A stretch of 64,000 nucleotides of DNA from Leishmania donovani (taxonomy: Eukaryota > Euglenozoa > Kinetoplastea > Trypanosomatida > Trypanosomatidae), in contig NC_018256.1 of assembly GCF_000227135.1 (NCBI RefSeq), positions 960,078-1,024,077 on the forward strand. Reading direction: 5' to 3'. The position numbers and the translations under genes were made by a program. Below the pieces are notes generated by a model, which worked only from the letters and a program-made list of their open reading frames with translations, searched no databases and was not told the DNA's origin. Of the stretch, positions 1 through 11,058 are shown in pieces; within the stretch, counting starts at the first letter, position 1; every line of letters begins with the position of its first letter.

Positions 1-739
1 CGCGAGCAGCTCAGCGAATACGCGCACGCAGCCGCAGCCCACCTGCCTCTGCTGCGCCACCGCTAAATCCTCGTCGTCCAGCACGAGCCGTCTGCCGTCG
101 AGTCGGGTCATGCGCCCTGCATTCTCGTCCTTCCTCGGATACGTGCGGCGCCACCGGCGCCGCACAGAGACTCGCGCCCGCTGCACGCCGTTGCGCACAC
201 GTGTTGAGCCGTCGGCACGATTCGTAGCGAGCGGGCCCCAACGCGACCATCATGGCCGCACGTCTCTTCGGCACACCGCCAGCCCAGACCTGTCCGCCGA
301 CACCAAGAGTCCGAGGCCCACCACACGAAGCGCTGGATGTGGGCGCTTGGCTTCCGCACAGCGTTGGGTGCCGCACCCTGGCACCCGCGGTGGAGTGGCC
401 NNNNNNNNNNNNNNNNNNNNNNNNNNNNNNNNNNNNNNNNNNNNNNNNNNNNNNNNNNNNNNNNNNNNNNNNNNNNNNNNNNNNNNNNNNNNNNNNNNNC
501 GCACAGAGACTCGCGCCCGCTGCACGCCGTTGCGCACACGTGTTGAGCCGTCGGCACGATTCGTAGCGAGCGGGCCCCAACGCGACCATCATGGCCGCAC
601 GTCTCTTCGGCACACCGCCAGCCCAGACCTGTCCGCCGACACCAAGAGTCCGAGGCCCACCACACGAAGCGCTGGATGTGGGCGCTTGGCTTCCGCACAG
701 CGTTGGGTGCCGCACCCTGGCACCCGCGGTGGAGTGGCC
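1..739 (-). mobile_element. SIDER-like retroposon, group C, copy 1 (with gap)
   Basis: Read on the minus strand the element starts near 739. Its 5' end has the layout of the trypanosomatid 79-bp retroposon signature: a GGCCAC start, GTGCCAGGGT, then GGAAGCCAAGC. The 3' part runs off the left edge of the window. It lies downstream of the LRR gene, in the sense direction, so it is probably in that gene's 3' UTR. A 99-N gap interrupts it, and 161-400 is repeated exactly as 500-739, so only one real copy may exist. Family membership rests on remembered features of ingi/SIDER elements; the repeat itself is seen directly. Confidence 0.75.
401..499. other. Assembly gap (99 N)
   Basis: A run of 99 N lies inside the group C repeat. 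Both flanks carry the same 240 bp (161-400 and 500-739), each ending exactly at the gap edge. This looks like two overlapping contigs that were not merged. Confidence 0.95.
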
Positions 740-1369
740 GGCAGCATCAAGGGCATTATTTTTCTAGTCAGAATAGAAAGTGACATGCACAGCCGCATCC
801 GACCATAGACAAACATGTAGGCAGATGCACGCCAGCGGTGATAGTGCTGCGCTCCATTGTGTGAGCCTGTGCGGAGTCGGCCCCGTTGTTTGCCATAATA
901 TTTAACATGCAGCATGCATTCAAGTCTTGCCTCTCCCGCGCGGCGACGCCTAAAAGCAGCAGAAAAAAAGTAACCGAATGGTGTTAGGAAAAAAAAAAGG
1001 GCGAGCAGGAGAAGGTAACATGGCGCACGAAATGATAGTCACACAAAAATGCGCTGGATATTACTCTCCTCAACACGTGCTACAGGCCAAAGGTGCTCGC
1101 TGCTCATAAACCAGGCACAATGTTGACTTGATGCCCCCCCAACCCTGCCGCCACCGCCTGGCTACGCCACCCCCGCGCTTAATCACCACCAAAAGCAGAT
1201 ACGTACGTGCGCACTGGCATGGGGAGAAAGAGAGAGACGAAGACGGAGGTGAACGGCTCAGATGCAGAGGGTGAGCAAGACGGAGAGCTGAGGCTGCCAC
1301 CACGAGCACCACAATAAGAACGCCGCACCCTTCCGCCGGCTTTTTCGCCTTAAATGGTGCTGGCCCATC
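740..1369. other. Spacer / 3' UTR of the LRR gene
   Basis: This lies downstream of the LRR gene on the sense strand. It has short A-runs and no convincing ORF or RNA gene. I see nothing else in it. Confidence 0.6.
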
Positions 1370-2800
1370 TCACGGGGCGGGCATGAGGTAGTCCCAGTTG
1401 TTGTGGTGGACCATGATAAAACGGATGCCGAGTGGGAGGTCGACGAGGTCAGCCGCGCCGGTGAAGTTGTTATACTCCATGTACACAAACTTGACAGACT
1501 CGGGTAGCTGCGTGAGGTTCACCTTGCCGCTGAAGTGATTGTGGCCAATGTTGAGGTACTGCAGCTGCTGCGGCAGTGCCGAGAGGTCGACCTCACCCGT
1601 GAAATGGTTTTCAGAGAGATCAAGGGAGCGCAGAGTGCGCGGGAGTTCGCTGGTGCGCAGGCCACCCTGTATCGCATTGTTGTTGAGACGCAGCAACTCT
1701 ATGTTCTCGGGGAGTTGAGCGAACACGGCGCCATCGAGGAGGTTGTGCGACACATCCATCACCTTCAGCTTCGTGCAGTTACGAAGGTCAGGGAGGGTGC
1801 CCGTCAGGCTGCACCTGGTGAGGTACAGTTCTGCGAGGCTGAAGCCACTTTCGCCACACGCGCTTTGCAGCTGAGAGAGAGACAGAGGTGACCCCGGGTT
1901 GTTGCTTTCCAGGCCGGACACATCCAACGCCTTCAGCTGATTCCGTGCAGACGGCAGCATGTCGAGGGTCAGAGCAACACCGGTGAAGCTGATATTCAGC
2001 AGCGAGAGAAACGCCGGCGCAGTCTCCAATACCTCCCTGACCGTGGAGTGAGCCAGCTGTGTGTACGAGAGCTGCAGAGATTGGAGGTTGCGCGGCAGCT
2101 CGCGGAGATCGATGAACAAGTCTGGATTGCCGGAAAGGCTCAACACCTGCAGCCACTCCAGCTGGGGTGTCGTCGTCGTCACCTCTGCCTTCACGAGAGC
2201 GCAGTTGTCACATTGCAAAACGCGAAGATGAGCCAAGGGCCCCTTCACAGCTCCCCCCTCGCCACTCCCTGGGGCCTGAAGAATCGAGTCGGACTCCCAC
2301 TCCACGTTCGTTGCCACGAATTCCTCAAGGTTCGCAGGTAAGCTGGAGAGCACGAGTGGCTGCCTCAGCCTCGAGTCCGTGATGCGGATCCGCTTCACCG
2401 ACTTGGGATACTCGTCCCACTTCACAGTTCCGCCTCGCATGCCCTCGATGACCGCCTCCTCGAGAGCGCCGGTCACGCGGTTGCAGCGGTACAGCGCCGA
2501 TCGGCACATGTCGAAGCCCCTCGTTGTGTCCTTGAGCGCGGACTCTACCTCCTTTTGCAGCTCAGGGTCGTCGATCGCGCGCTGCAGAGACTGCAGCGCC
2601 AGAACAGATTCGTAACGATCCTTCGCGCTCATGCGCGTCTTGCCGGGAAAAAACTTGCCCACCTCCAGCGCGCTGACTTCGCAACAAAGAGCACAAAACA
2701 GTGCGATCGCGATGGCACAACAGAGCGCGCTGGTGCATCTACTAAGGCGGCGGTGTGGGGTGACCGGGCCGCGCGCCATCATCACAGTCGCCGTGTTCAT
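1370..2800 (-). CDS. Secreted or membrane-anchored leucine-rich repeat protein
   Basis: The protein is 476 residues from the first in-frame ATG at 2800. The frame stays open a little further upstream, but only from a GTG. A hydrophobic Cys/Ala/Leu-rich segment at about residues 23-42 looks like a signal peptide or signal anchor. After a helical, charged stretch, the second half holds about ten leucine-rich repeats; the best are of the 'LRSLDLSENHFTGEV' and 'LQYLNIGHNHFSGKV' type. This 23-24 residue spacing resembles Leishmania surface LRR proteins such as the PSA/PPG group, but the Cys-rich C-terminal cap and GPI signal of PSA-2 are absent. LRRs usually mediate protein binding; the ligand is unknown. 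The product probably enters the secretory pathway. Family identity is sure; function is not. Confidence 0.85.
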   Translation of the reverse strand: MNTATVMMARGPVTPHRRLSRCTSALCCAIAIALFCALCCEVSALEVGKFFPGKTRMSAKDRYESVLALQSLQRAIDDPELQKEVESALKDTTRGFDMCRSALYRCNRVTGALEEAVIEGMRGGTVKWDEYPKSVKRIRITDSRLRQPLVLSSLPANLEEFVATNVEWESDSILQAPGSGEGGAVKGPLAHLRVLQCDNCALVKAEVTTTTPQLEWLQVLSLSGNPDLFIDLRELPRNLQSLQLSYTQLAHSTVREVLETAPAFLSLLNISFTGVALTLDMLPSARNQLKALDVSGLESNNPGSPLSLSQLQSACGESGFSLAELYLTRCSLTGTLPDLRNCTKLKVMDVSHNLLDGAVFAQLPENIELLRLNNNAIQGGLRTSELPRTLRSLDLSENHFTGEVDLSALPQQLQYLNIGHNHFSGKVNLTQLPESVKFVYMEYNNFTGAADLVDLPLGIRFIMVHHNNWDYLMPAP

Positions 2801-4297
2801 CCTACTTGAAAGCACAACTTCGTAGAACCCGGTGAGGCTCTTGTGGGAATATTCTTTCTCGCTTCTCTCACCTGTGTCCTATCGCGGTAGATGTCAGACG
2901 CTGCTCGTTGATGCACAGCGTTTCGCTCCGACGATAAAACGATCAGCAAAACCAAAATACATATATATATAAATAAATATAGGTATATATATATTATTAT
3001 TATAAATAGCACATATATATATATATATATATATATGTGCAATATACTGTAAAGCGAACAGCGAAAAACGGAGACAGAAGTCTGAGCACGCCAAAACGCA
3101 CGTGCGTGAACGCGTGTTCAGACGCACGTCGCGCATGAAGGGGATGAGACTTATTATTAGCGAAGAGCACCAAAACACACAATACATACACACACACATG
3201 CAAAACGTAGACGCACTTCAAAGGCGGATATAAGTGCCTTACAAGCAACGCAAAAAAAAAAAGATGAGAGATGCGGACACTACAGCAGCAGCAGAAGCAC
3301 ACGTCAATGTGAAAGCGATGGGCAATAAGCGTGAAGGCCACACCTTGCACCGCTGGATGGGTGTAGAGGGGGAGGGGGCGGGCGGAGGCCGAAAACAGCA
3401 GCGGCGCATGCGCAAGAGAGAGAAGGAGGTGAGAGTTTTTGACACCGAGTTACTGCAAGGAGGGTAGTGGTGGTGGTCGCTAAACGGCGCAAGAACAAAC
3501 AAACAAAAAAAAAAAACAGACTGGCGCGCACAGAGGAAGGAAAAGGCGCCAAAGGAGAGGACCTTCTCCGAAGCATGCGGACACCGCCTGACGAAGCCAC
3601 ACCCTCCTAGTCGATCCTGGCGGGAGAAACAAAGCCATGGCGGGTGGAGGGGGTGGAGCAAAGCAACGCGCTCCAGCACTACAACGCCGACAGTCACGTG
3701 GGCGGCGCAGCCGCCTTTCGCGAACACATCGGCACATGACCACCAGAATCGCACGGCGTCGCTCGGAATAGCTCGCCGAGCCAGGCTTTCGGGCAGCCAG
3801 GGAAGCGAGAACATCGCCTCTTACCAAGATCTTCCACGAAACCCAACAAACTTGTGAGTTGGCGTTTTAGTGTTTTGCTTTGGCTCTCTCTTGGGTTGCG
3901 GCAGCACTCGTCGCTCACCGCCCGACAAACACAGAATCAAGGTCTCCCTGCAGCCTCCGGAAACCGAACAAAAAAAGTGGGTAACGGCGTACATGAACAA
4001 AAACCACCAAAGAGGGACGAGGGTGCAGACATGCGTACACGAATAGATGCTCTGGCAGTGCACAGAACCCCCAGAAGCGGTGCACACTTTCACCGCGGCA
4101 GGCATCGTCTAGCTCATTCCCTACATGTACAACAAAGAGCCGGTCGATGTACTACAGCAATCCAGAACCTCTGCGTATATGCAGTACGTCCAGCACGACC
4201 ACCAGCGCTCACCGCTGCAGCCATAATCCACCAAAATCCAAGCATTACGTCAGTACACAAAACTGCAGACCCCTTTTCTTGATTACATGCCATAGTA
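2801..4297. other. Spacer 5' of the LRR gene
   Basis: This is a low-complexity spacer with A/T-rich dinucleotide repeats near 2960-3040 and purine-rich plus-strand stretches (3235-3560), which are pyrimidine tracts on the sense strand. No convincing gene was seen. Confidence 0.6.
2959..3040. repeat. TA microsatellite with a 32-bp perfect palindrome
   Basis: Alternating TA tracts are interrupted by TTA and AAATA units. The last block, 3009-3040, is a perfect palindrome with GCACA / TGTGC ends around a TA core and could extrude as a cruciform or form an RNA hairpin. It lies about 160-240 bases upstream of the LRR start codon, so it may be in the 5' UTR or just upstream of the splice site. Confidence 0.85.
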
Positions 4298-5203
4298 ACG
4301 CGAGCAGCTCAGCGAATACGCGCACGCAGCCGCAGCCCACCTGCCTCTTCTGCGCCACCGCTAAATCCTCGTCGTCCAGCACGAGCCGTCTGCCGTCGAG
4401 TCGGGTCATGCGCCCTGCATTCTCGTCCTTCCTCGGATACGTGCGGCGCCACCGGCNNNNNNNNNNNNNNNNNNNNNNNNNNNNNNNNNNNNNNNNNNNN
4501 NNNNNNNNNNNNNNNNNNNNNNNNNNNNNNNNNNNNNNNNNNNNNNNNNNNNNNNNNNNNNNNNNNNNNNNNNNNNNNNNNNNNNNNNNNNNNNNNNNNN
4601 NNNNNNNNNNNNNNNNNNNNNNNNNNNNNNNNNNNNNNNNNNNNNNNNNNNNNNNNNNNNNNNNNNNNNNNNNNNNNNNNNNNNNNNNNNNNNNNNNNNN
4701 NNNNNNNNNNNNNNNNNNNNNNNNNNNNNNNNNNNNNNNNNNNNNNNNNNNNNNNNNNNNNNNNNNNNNNNNNNNNNNNNNNNNNNNNNNNNNNNNNNNN
4801 NNNNNNNNNNNNNNNNNNNNNNNNNNNNNNNNNNNNNNNNNNNNNNNNNNNNNNNNNNNNNNNNNNNNNNNNNNNNNNNNNNNNNNNNNNNNNNNNNNNN
4901 NNNNNNNNNNNNNNNNNNNNNNNNNNNNNNNNNNNNNNNNNNNNNNNNNNNCCACCGGCGCCGCACAGAGACTCGCGCCCGCTGCACGCCGTTGCGCACA
5001 CGTGTTGAGCCGTCGGCACGATTCGTAGCGAGCGGGCCCCAACGCGACCATCATGGCCGCACGTCTCTTCGGCACACCGCCAGCCCAGACCTGTCCGCCG
5101 ACACCAAGAGTCCGAGGCCCACCACACGAAGCGCTGGATGTGGGCGCTTGGCTTCCGCACAGCGTTGGGTGCCGCACCCTGGCACCCGCGGTGGAGTGGC
5201 CAG
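4298..5203 (-). mobile_element. SIDER-like retroposon, group C, copy 2 (with gap)
   Basis: On the minus strand it starts near 5203 with the same signature-like 5' end as copy 1 (GGTGCCAGGGT, then GGAAGCCAAGC). It ends near 4298 with the same 3' end. Where both are sequenced, the two copies differ at only a base or so over several hundred bases. It lies sense-oriented between ERG2 and the LRR gene, probably in the ERG2 3' UTR. A 495-N gap splits it, but the gap flanks share 8 bases and join into a sequence identical to copy 1, so the gap may be empty. Confidence 0.75.
4457..4951. other. Assembly gap (495 N)
   Basis: A run of 495 N in the group C element. The eight bases before it (4449-4456) equal the eight after it (4952-4959). 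Confidence 0.95.
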
Positions 5204-5640
5204 CAACAGAGAAGCAACCAAAATAAAAAGAGCGTTGGCAGCAGCGGAAGTCACAACTTCTCTTCTTGGCTCTTTTTGTCTGTGCTTTAACGCTCTTCTG
5301 CTTCCCGATGACAGGTGGATTGGGGCGGACACCCCTCTCCGCGCGTGGCATCGCAGGGCGCAGTACACCCCTCTCCCCCTCCCCACGCTCTGTGTGGGGG
5401 AAGCAATGCAGCCCCCACTCCCTATCCCTGCCAACGCCGAGCCACTTCAGGTGGTGAAAACTTCACGCACCTCGGACATGGCGGAGGGCGGGAGGGTGAG
5501 AGCGATGTACCGCTACGCATGCCGGCGGTCAGACTGTGGACATTGTTGCGCTGGAGAGGCCAGCGACGGTGCGCACGCTTCTGCCATCCACGCGATAGGC
5601 GACGTGTCCGCGTGACTCGAACGTATCCCACATGGCCCTC

Positions 5641-5725
5641 NNNNNNNNNNNNNNNNNNNNNNNNNNNNNNNNNNNNNNNNNNNNNNNNNNNNNNNNNNNN
5701 NNNNNNNNNNNNNNNNNNNNNNNNN
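5641..5725. other. Assembly gap (85 N)
   Basis: A run of 85 N in the SIDER element. The matching interval of the second copy (5965-6049) is also exactly 85 bases, so the missing sequence can be read there. Confidence 0.95.
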
Positions 5726-5872
5726 GAGGCGACCGGCTAAGCGGCGGTGATGGGTGGAGCCTGGTGCAGGGGGCCGTGCTCCGATGACGGAGTCGGCGCA
5801 CTCTCTAGCGCGTGTGCCCACGGCTGCTTCGCACCGCGCGGTGGGGTCTGTGGCAGGCCGGGGGCGGGTGGA

Positions 5873-5891
5873 NNNNNNNNNNNNNNNNNNN
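5873..5891. other. Assembly gap (19 N)
   Basis: A run of 19 N between two overlapping partial copies of the same SIDER element. The sequence restarts inside the element rather than after it. Confidence 0.95.
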
Positions 5892-6473
5892 GGTGCGCAC
5901 GCTTCTGCCATCCACGCGATAGGCGACGTGTCCGCGTGACTCGAACGTATCCCACATGGCCCTCGCATTGCCTGCTGGTGGAGGCACAGCCTGCGCGACC
6001 GCGAGGAGATGCACTGGGTGGCGACCAGCACAATGGGTGGCGCGGCTGCGAGGCGACCGGCTAAGCGGCGGTGATGGGTGGAGCCTGGTGCAGGGGGCCG
6101 TGCTCCGATGACGGAGTCGGCGCACTCTCTAGCGCGTGTGTCCACGGCTGCTTCGCACCGCGCGGTGGGGTCTGTGGCAGGCCGGGGGCGGGTGGAGTGG
6201 CGTGAAACTCATGTTGCATGTCCGGAAGGACGGACCCTTTGACGGGAAAGAAATGTCTGTGCTCTTTGTAAGAGCAGGAGGGTGCTCTGCTGCTCTATGT
6301 AGTTTTTCGCGCATCTGCTGCTCCGTCTGTTGCAGCCGAGTTATCCACCGACCGTTTGTATGTGTCTGTGTCTTCGGTGTGGCCACTTATTGCGTGAGCA
6401 GTCACAGTCGACAGTGCGCTGCATGTCCTTTTTTACGTTCGTGACTCTCGTTCTGGGGGGTCGGCGTCGTGTC

Positions 6474-7145
6474 TCAGATTTTGCCCATCAAGGTATTCCT
6501 AATCATGTTGCCGGCGCTTTCCATCACCGTCTGGTAGATGGTCACCACATCCAGCGTGGAGCTGAACATGTCAGCGAAGCCGAAGAAAAGCATCGATACG
6601 ATGTTACCGCGGGCGTACTCGAGAGCCCAGCACTCTTCGGGCATGCGATACTGCTTCGCTGAGCCGCGTGGCAAGATGTGCTGATCTCCTGGGCGGTAAA
6701 CCTCTTTCTCTTCCACCCCGGGCAGCGCTGCCCACTGCTCGCCAACGAGGATGTTGAAGAAGTCGTCAGCCCAGAAGTAGCGACCCGTGTGCCCCTCCGT
6801 GCCGACAGAGGAGCCAAAGATAATCAGGTACTCTGAGAAGGAGCAGTGCAGCACCGTCATGGACCCCATAGCCCCGCCTGCGTTGTTCCAGAGCCAGTGG
6901 CCCGTGTATCGCGTCGTTTTCGGGTAGTTCTCCAGGATCAGACGAATGGTCTCGTCTGTTACCTGCTTTGCCGTCGCCTTGCCCCCGTTTGCCGCATGGG
7001 CGGTGGCAATGCTCTGCTGCGCAATCTGTTGCAGGCGCACGGGGTCGTACACCCAATGCGATGGTTGATCCACGTACGCAAAAAAGGCTATGACGACCGC
7101 CACGACGCTGATCAAGAGAAGGCTGGTGCACTTGAACGACGCCAT
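6474..7145 (-). CDS. ERG2: C-8 sterol isomerase (ERG2 / sigma-1 receptor family)
   Basis: The protein is 223 residues from the ATG at 7145. It moves the sterol double bond from C8 to C7 in ergosterol synthesis, normally in the ER membrane. An N-terminal transmembrane helix spans about residues 5-24. The family signature follows: 'GSMTVLHCSFSEYLIIFGS', then 'GHTGRYFWADDFF' and 'ILVGEQWA', with the acidic residues of the active site. The C-terminal hydrophobic helix that packs on the membrane is present ('GNIVSMLFFGFADMF'). Length and architecture match fungal ERG2. Leishmania makes ergosterol-type sterols, so the role fits. SIDER elements lie immediately downstream, so the 3' UTR may carry them. 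Identification is firm. Confidence 0.95.
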   Translation of the reverse strand: MASFKCTSLLLISVVAVVIAFFAYVDQPSHWVYDPVRLQQIAQQSIATAHAANGGKATAKQVTDETIRLILENYPKTTRYTGHWLWNNAGGAMGSMTVLHCSFSEYLIIFGSSVGTEGHTGRYFWADDFFNILVGEQWAALPGVEEKEVYRPGDQHILPRGSAKQYRMPEECWALEYARGNIVSMLFFGFADMFSSTLDVVTIYQTVMESAGNMIRNTLMGKI

Positions 7146-10100
7146 TTACTTGGATATCGCTTTGGGGTCTTTTTTTCTGCTTCCTCGTTGCGGCGGCGTA
7201 TGTTTGTCGGGGTGCGCGCCTGCCAGCGACTCTGCCTGTGGGGATCCGCGTTTGAGCTGCGGCGGCAGGGGTGCGTGGTCCTCCGGCGGGCAGCAGCCAA
7301 CAGCGAAAACGAAAGAAACGCTTGACGAGGTCGGGAGAGTTGCCGGAGGAATTCCCTCAAAAAAAAAATCGAGACTGCGGACCTCGCCAGAGGGCAGAAG
7401 GGGGGAGGGAAGGAGGGGGAGCAGTGAGACGTGTCAGAGATGAGCAGCCGATCGGGGGCGGTTAAAAGGAGCCGACGAAGACAAGGGCAAGACAGCGGAA
7501 AGGAACTAAAAGGAGGCGCGGTGCGCCGAAGTGATCTAGAGAATTCCGCGCCGTGTTGTATCTCCGCATGTTGATGGGATTGCACGTAGTGCGTTGCACA
7601 TCCAAGCGGCGCGAGGCGCGCACCACATTTGAAGAAATCGCCAGCAAGTGCGAAAAAGAGGAGAAGGAGGGAGAGAGACAGACAAGAATGAGATCGAAGA
7701 GAACGGAGAAAAAACGTTGAGACGTGTAAGGTGGTGGGCTGATCACCCAGGGGACGGGTGGGGTGCAAGGACGTGTGCGTCGATACGACTCCCCAGGCAT
7801 CATGCGGAGGAGAGCACTGCACAAGCACCTACACCCAGGCCCAAAAAGCGCTCCCCTGGACGAGGAGCGGATAGGCAGCCTGTCATGGCCCTCGTAAAAT
7901 GAGGGGCGTGCCGCTCTGTCCGGTTGCTTCTCGCCACTGGCATCAGCAGGGAGGTAAGTGACAGTAGCTGCACGTGAGAAGTGCGCGGGTGGGTGTGCAG
8001 GCTCCTCCGAAAGGAGGCGCTTGCACAAGGGAACAAGGGAGAAGGGAGAGGTGTGATTTTGCTCGCCCTCACCTCTCCACCGCTTCGCACGTTTCTGTTT
8101 TGTACAGCCCACTTACTTAACCACCACACGCGCACACGCACTCAGGCTCCATCAAACGCAGAAACAGAAACCGAAGCAGTAAAGGAAAAGGGATAGACAA
8201 GCAGAACGGAGGGCCATGGCTCTCAGCACCCAACACCGACACCGACATATGCGGATGCGTCGGTGCATGTTTTACCAGCAATAGTAATAATAAAAGGGCA
8301 CAAGACAGCGCAGACACAAGCTGCCCCCATTTCGTTGCCCAAAAACATGGTGGGCAGGAATTGGGGCAGACAACACAATCAGACACAGAGAAGAAAACCT
8401 GAAACCCCCCAAAAGCGAGCAAAACAACCATGGGATGAAGGAAAGGGAAAGAACGAAGGTGAGCCACACGCACATAGGTAGGTGACTGAGAAGGTCTCAA
8501 AGAGGTACAAGAACGCAGGCACTGCAGGCGTACACAAAACAGACATCAAACATCACATAACAGCGTACACTCCACACCAAAGAAGGAGCGGAAAGGAGGT
8601 CAGAGGCGGAGAACAATAAAAGAACGGCGGAGCAAGTTAGGTGACATAGGAGCGCAAAGAACAAGCGAACAGCGAGCGAAAAAAAAAAGGAGAACAACGG
8701 CACACACGCGCATGCGCACCACATGGCAGAAGAAGACAGAGTAAACAGAATGAAGATGGAAAAAGAAGAAACATACACACACACACACAGAAGGGGAGGG
8801 AAGTAGGGGCGGGATCAGGATGAAGCAGCTGGCATTCACGTCGTTGGGTGTCTACCTCTTCTGCATTTTTTCTCTGCTTGGCTTTCCCGACGCCACCAGA
8901 TCCCCTTCTCCTCTAAGGCAGGAGCACGCACACGCACGGCTCTCGATCCTGCACTTCCTCTTTCACTGAATGGGTAGGAGAGAACGAGGAGCCAATTAAA
9001 ACGAGGCGGGGGCACGTCGGCCAATGTGTGAGACAAAACGACGGGGTTGTCCCAGCCTCTTTTTCGCTCTGCGGTCTCCATGGGTTCTAGTGCGTCGCAC
9101 ACAAAGTCGTCGAGAAGAATAAGGGAAGGGGGCACACGGTACCGGAGGAGAAGCGATACACGGCGTACGCGGATGACAGGTGGCGTACACAAACATCCGC
9201 ATCAGCAATGAAGAGCAACACAGACACACACACACACACCGACGCACACGAAAAGAAAAAAATGGAGAAGGGAAGAGGATCCGAGCGTCCATACCGGAGT
9301 GCGAGTGAGCAAGGACGTGTGTAGAGACGCAGGAGGGGCAACGGAAGGGAAAAGGCAAGCGGAGAAGGAGTCAACGTTCTGCTGGTACTACTGCCTTGTT
9401 CAGAAACAATAGCTTAGGAAGGATAAAGATATCCAACGAGAGAGAAGCAGGGGAGAAGGAGGGGAAAAGAGGGAGAGGGGAGGCGAGTGCCGTGACCTGC
9501 GCAAAACCAGCGTGCACTCGCACCAAAGAAGAACGAAGAGAGAGACCACACGCCAACACAAAAAGAGGAAGCACAAGATAAGGAAAAGCAGCAAAGCAGG
9601 AAGAGGAGAAGGGGGGCCGCTGATCAATGCACATACACAGCAGGTAGCAGGAGAGTCGCACGCGCCGAGAGATGAAGGGAGGGCGATGGGAAAGTGGAGG
9701 AGATAAGACGGAGAGGGGGGGGGTCGAAAGACTGCCGCGAAGGCGAAAGAAAGGTCTCAGTAGGCCGGCAAAGGGGCGGACGCTGTGATGAGTGTCGGAC
9801 GGGAAAGAGTAAAGGAGGAAAGCGTGCTACCCGCATTGGGAACACGGACTACTGGACAGTCAAGACACACGCACATTCATGCTCATGATTCCTCAACCAC
9901 GGCTATGCGGACTCCACAGAACAGCGAAAAAAAAGGGGAAAAACATTTTTCGTTGAACTGTAGGGACGAGAGAACCAGCAAGCCTGTGGTCACCCTTTCC
10001 CCGCCTCTCGCTCTGTTCTTCCCCTTGAGACCACAACATGCGTGTGCAACAAGCTGGCATCACTGCCTTAAATTTGTTCTGTCTCTCTCTTCCAGTTGCA

Positions 10101-11058
10101 TGCCTCATTCATCTTCCCACCCTCCCTCTACCCTCTCTCTTACCCTGCTCCTTACTGCTCAGTCGTACTTCCGCCCGTCCCGCTCTGAGTAGCGCTTTCT
10201 TTTCCCCGCTTTCTCGGCTCTTTGCCAAGGCCCCCGGCACACACTCGAGGCCAACGAAAATGACGAAAACGTAACTGACTTTGCACGACACACACACACA
10301 CACGCAAGACAGGCGCACATATGCACAGAGTGAAAATCCCTTGACGCATTCCGATTGGTGGCCAAAGAAGGAAAAAAAAGGAGAGGGAAGGAGGAGGTCT
10401 CGGCGCGCCAGGGAGGGCGTCGAGACCGACGAAGGCCGAACAAAGGACTGAAGCAGGGAAAACAAAAGCGATTATACGGTGTGCAGCGGCAAAGTCGGAA
10501 ATGGCACGCAAGTGCCTCCCGAGAAAGGGATGAGAGAGAAACCGAGAGCCAACAGAGGTGAAATAATAATAGCAATAACATTAAAGAACAAAAAAAAAGT
10601 GTGTGTCGTCCAGCATCACCAACACGCCGCCGTTCTCCTCAATCATGTGAGACAGGGTAAAAAGGGGAGGGGGGACGAAGGGGGCATACTCGAAGGACGA
10701 GGCAGCAGTGCTGCAATATCCGGCGGCACACACATACACACGGACTCACACAAGACGCAAACAAAGAAAAAAGAGAAAGACAAAACCGTAAACAGACATA
10801 AATACGCACATGCAGCGCTTGGCACTTATTTGTGCCCGAGACAAGGAAACAACGGAGAAAAGAGGCAGCTGGAGCGTGTAACGACATGTGGAGACGAAGA
10901 TGCTGACACATACGCAGTCACGCGAAAAAAAAAGAACGGCATCAACAGAAAGACCTCCAAAGAGCAGGTGTAGGATTCTTATTCTTCTGTTCGCTTGTGC
11001 GCGTGTATTGAGGGAGGGGGCTGCTGGTATACGTGCGTGTGCTCTTGCCTGGCTGTGT
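7146..11058. other. Long gene-free spacer, purine-rich on the plus strand
   Basis: Nearly 4 kb of mostly G/A-rich plus strand (C/T-rich sense strand) with A-runs and short CA repeats (8773-8789, 9221-9240, 10285-10303). Translations are dominated by Ser/Pro/Leu/Phe or Lys/Arg/Glu composition bias. I see no believable gene, tRNA or retroposon here. Confidence 0.6.
7383..7425 (-). promoter_or_regulatory. Predicted trans-splice acceptor for ERG2
   Basis: On the sense strand a C/T-rich tract (about 7396-7425) is followed by AG at 7384-7383, about 238 bases upstream of the ATG. AGs nearer the start lack a good tract. This is pattern-based inference only. Confidence 0.35.

Larger units (their letters stand above)
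5313..6260 (+). mobile_element. SIDER2-like retroposon, group A, copy 1 (duplicated around gaps)
   Basis: The element is plus-oriented, so antisense to the genes. It starts with a signature-like block (GGACACC, GTGGCATCGCAGGGCGCAGT, GGGGGAAGC). A second signature-like block follows near 5440 (GAGCCACTTCAGGTGGTG), consistent with the tandem signatures I and II described for SIDER2. The body runs 5313-5872; a second partial copy spans 5892-6260. 5568-5640 repeats as 5892-5964, and 5726-5872 repeats as 6050-6196 with one difference (near 5817). It lies just downstream of ERG2. Confidence 0.8.

Noticed and set aside
5503..6145. Long open frames through the SIDER copies (also at 11707-12464 and 49013-49522)
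   Set aside because: They recur in every copy of the repeat on both strands and reflect its high GC content; SIDERs have no coding capacity.
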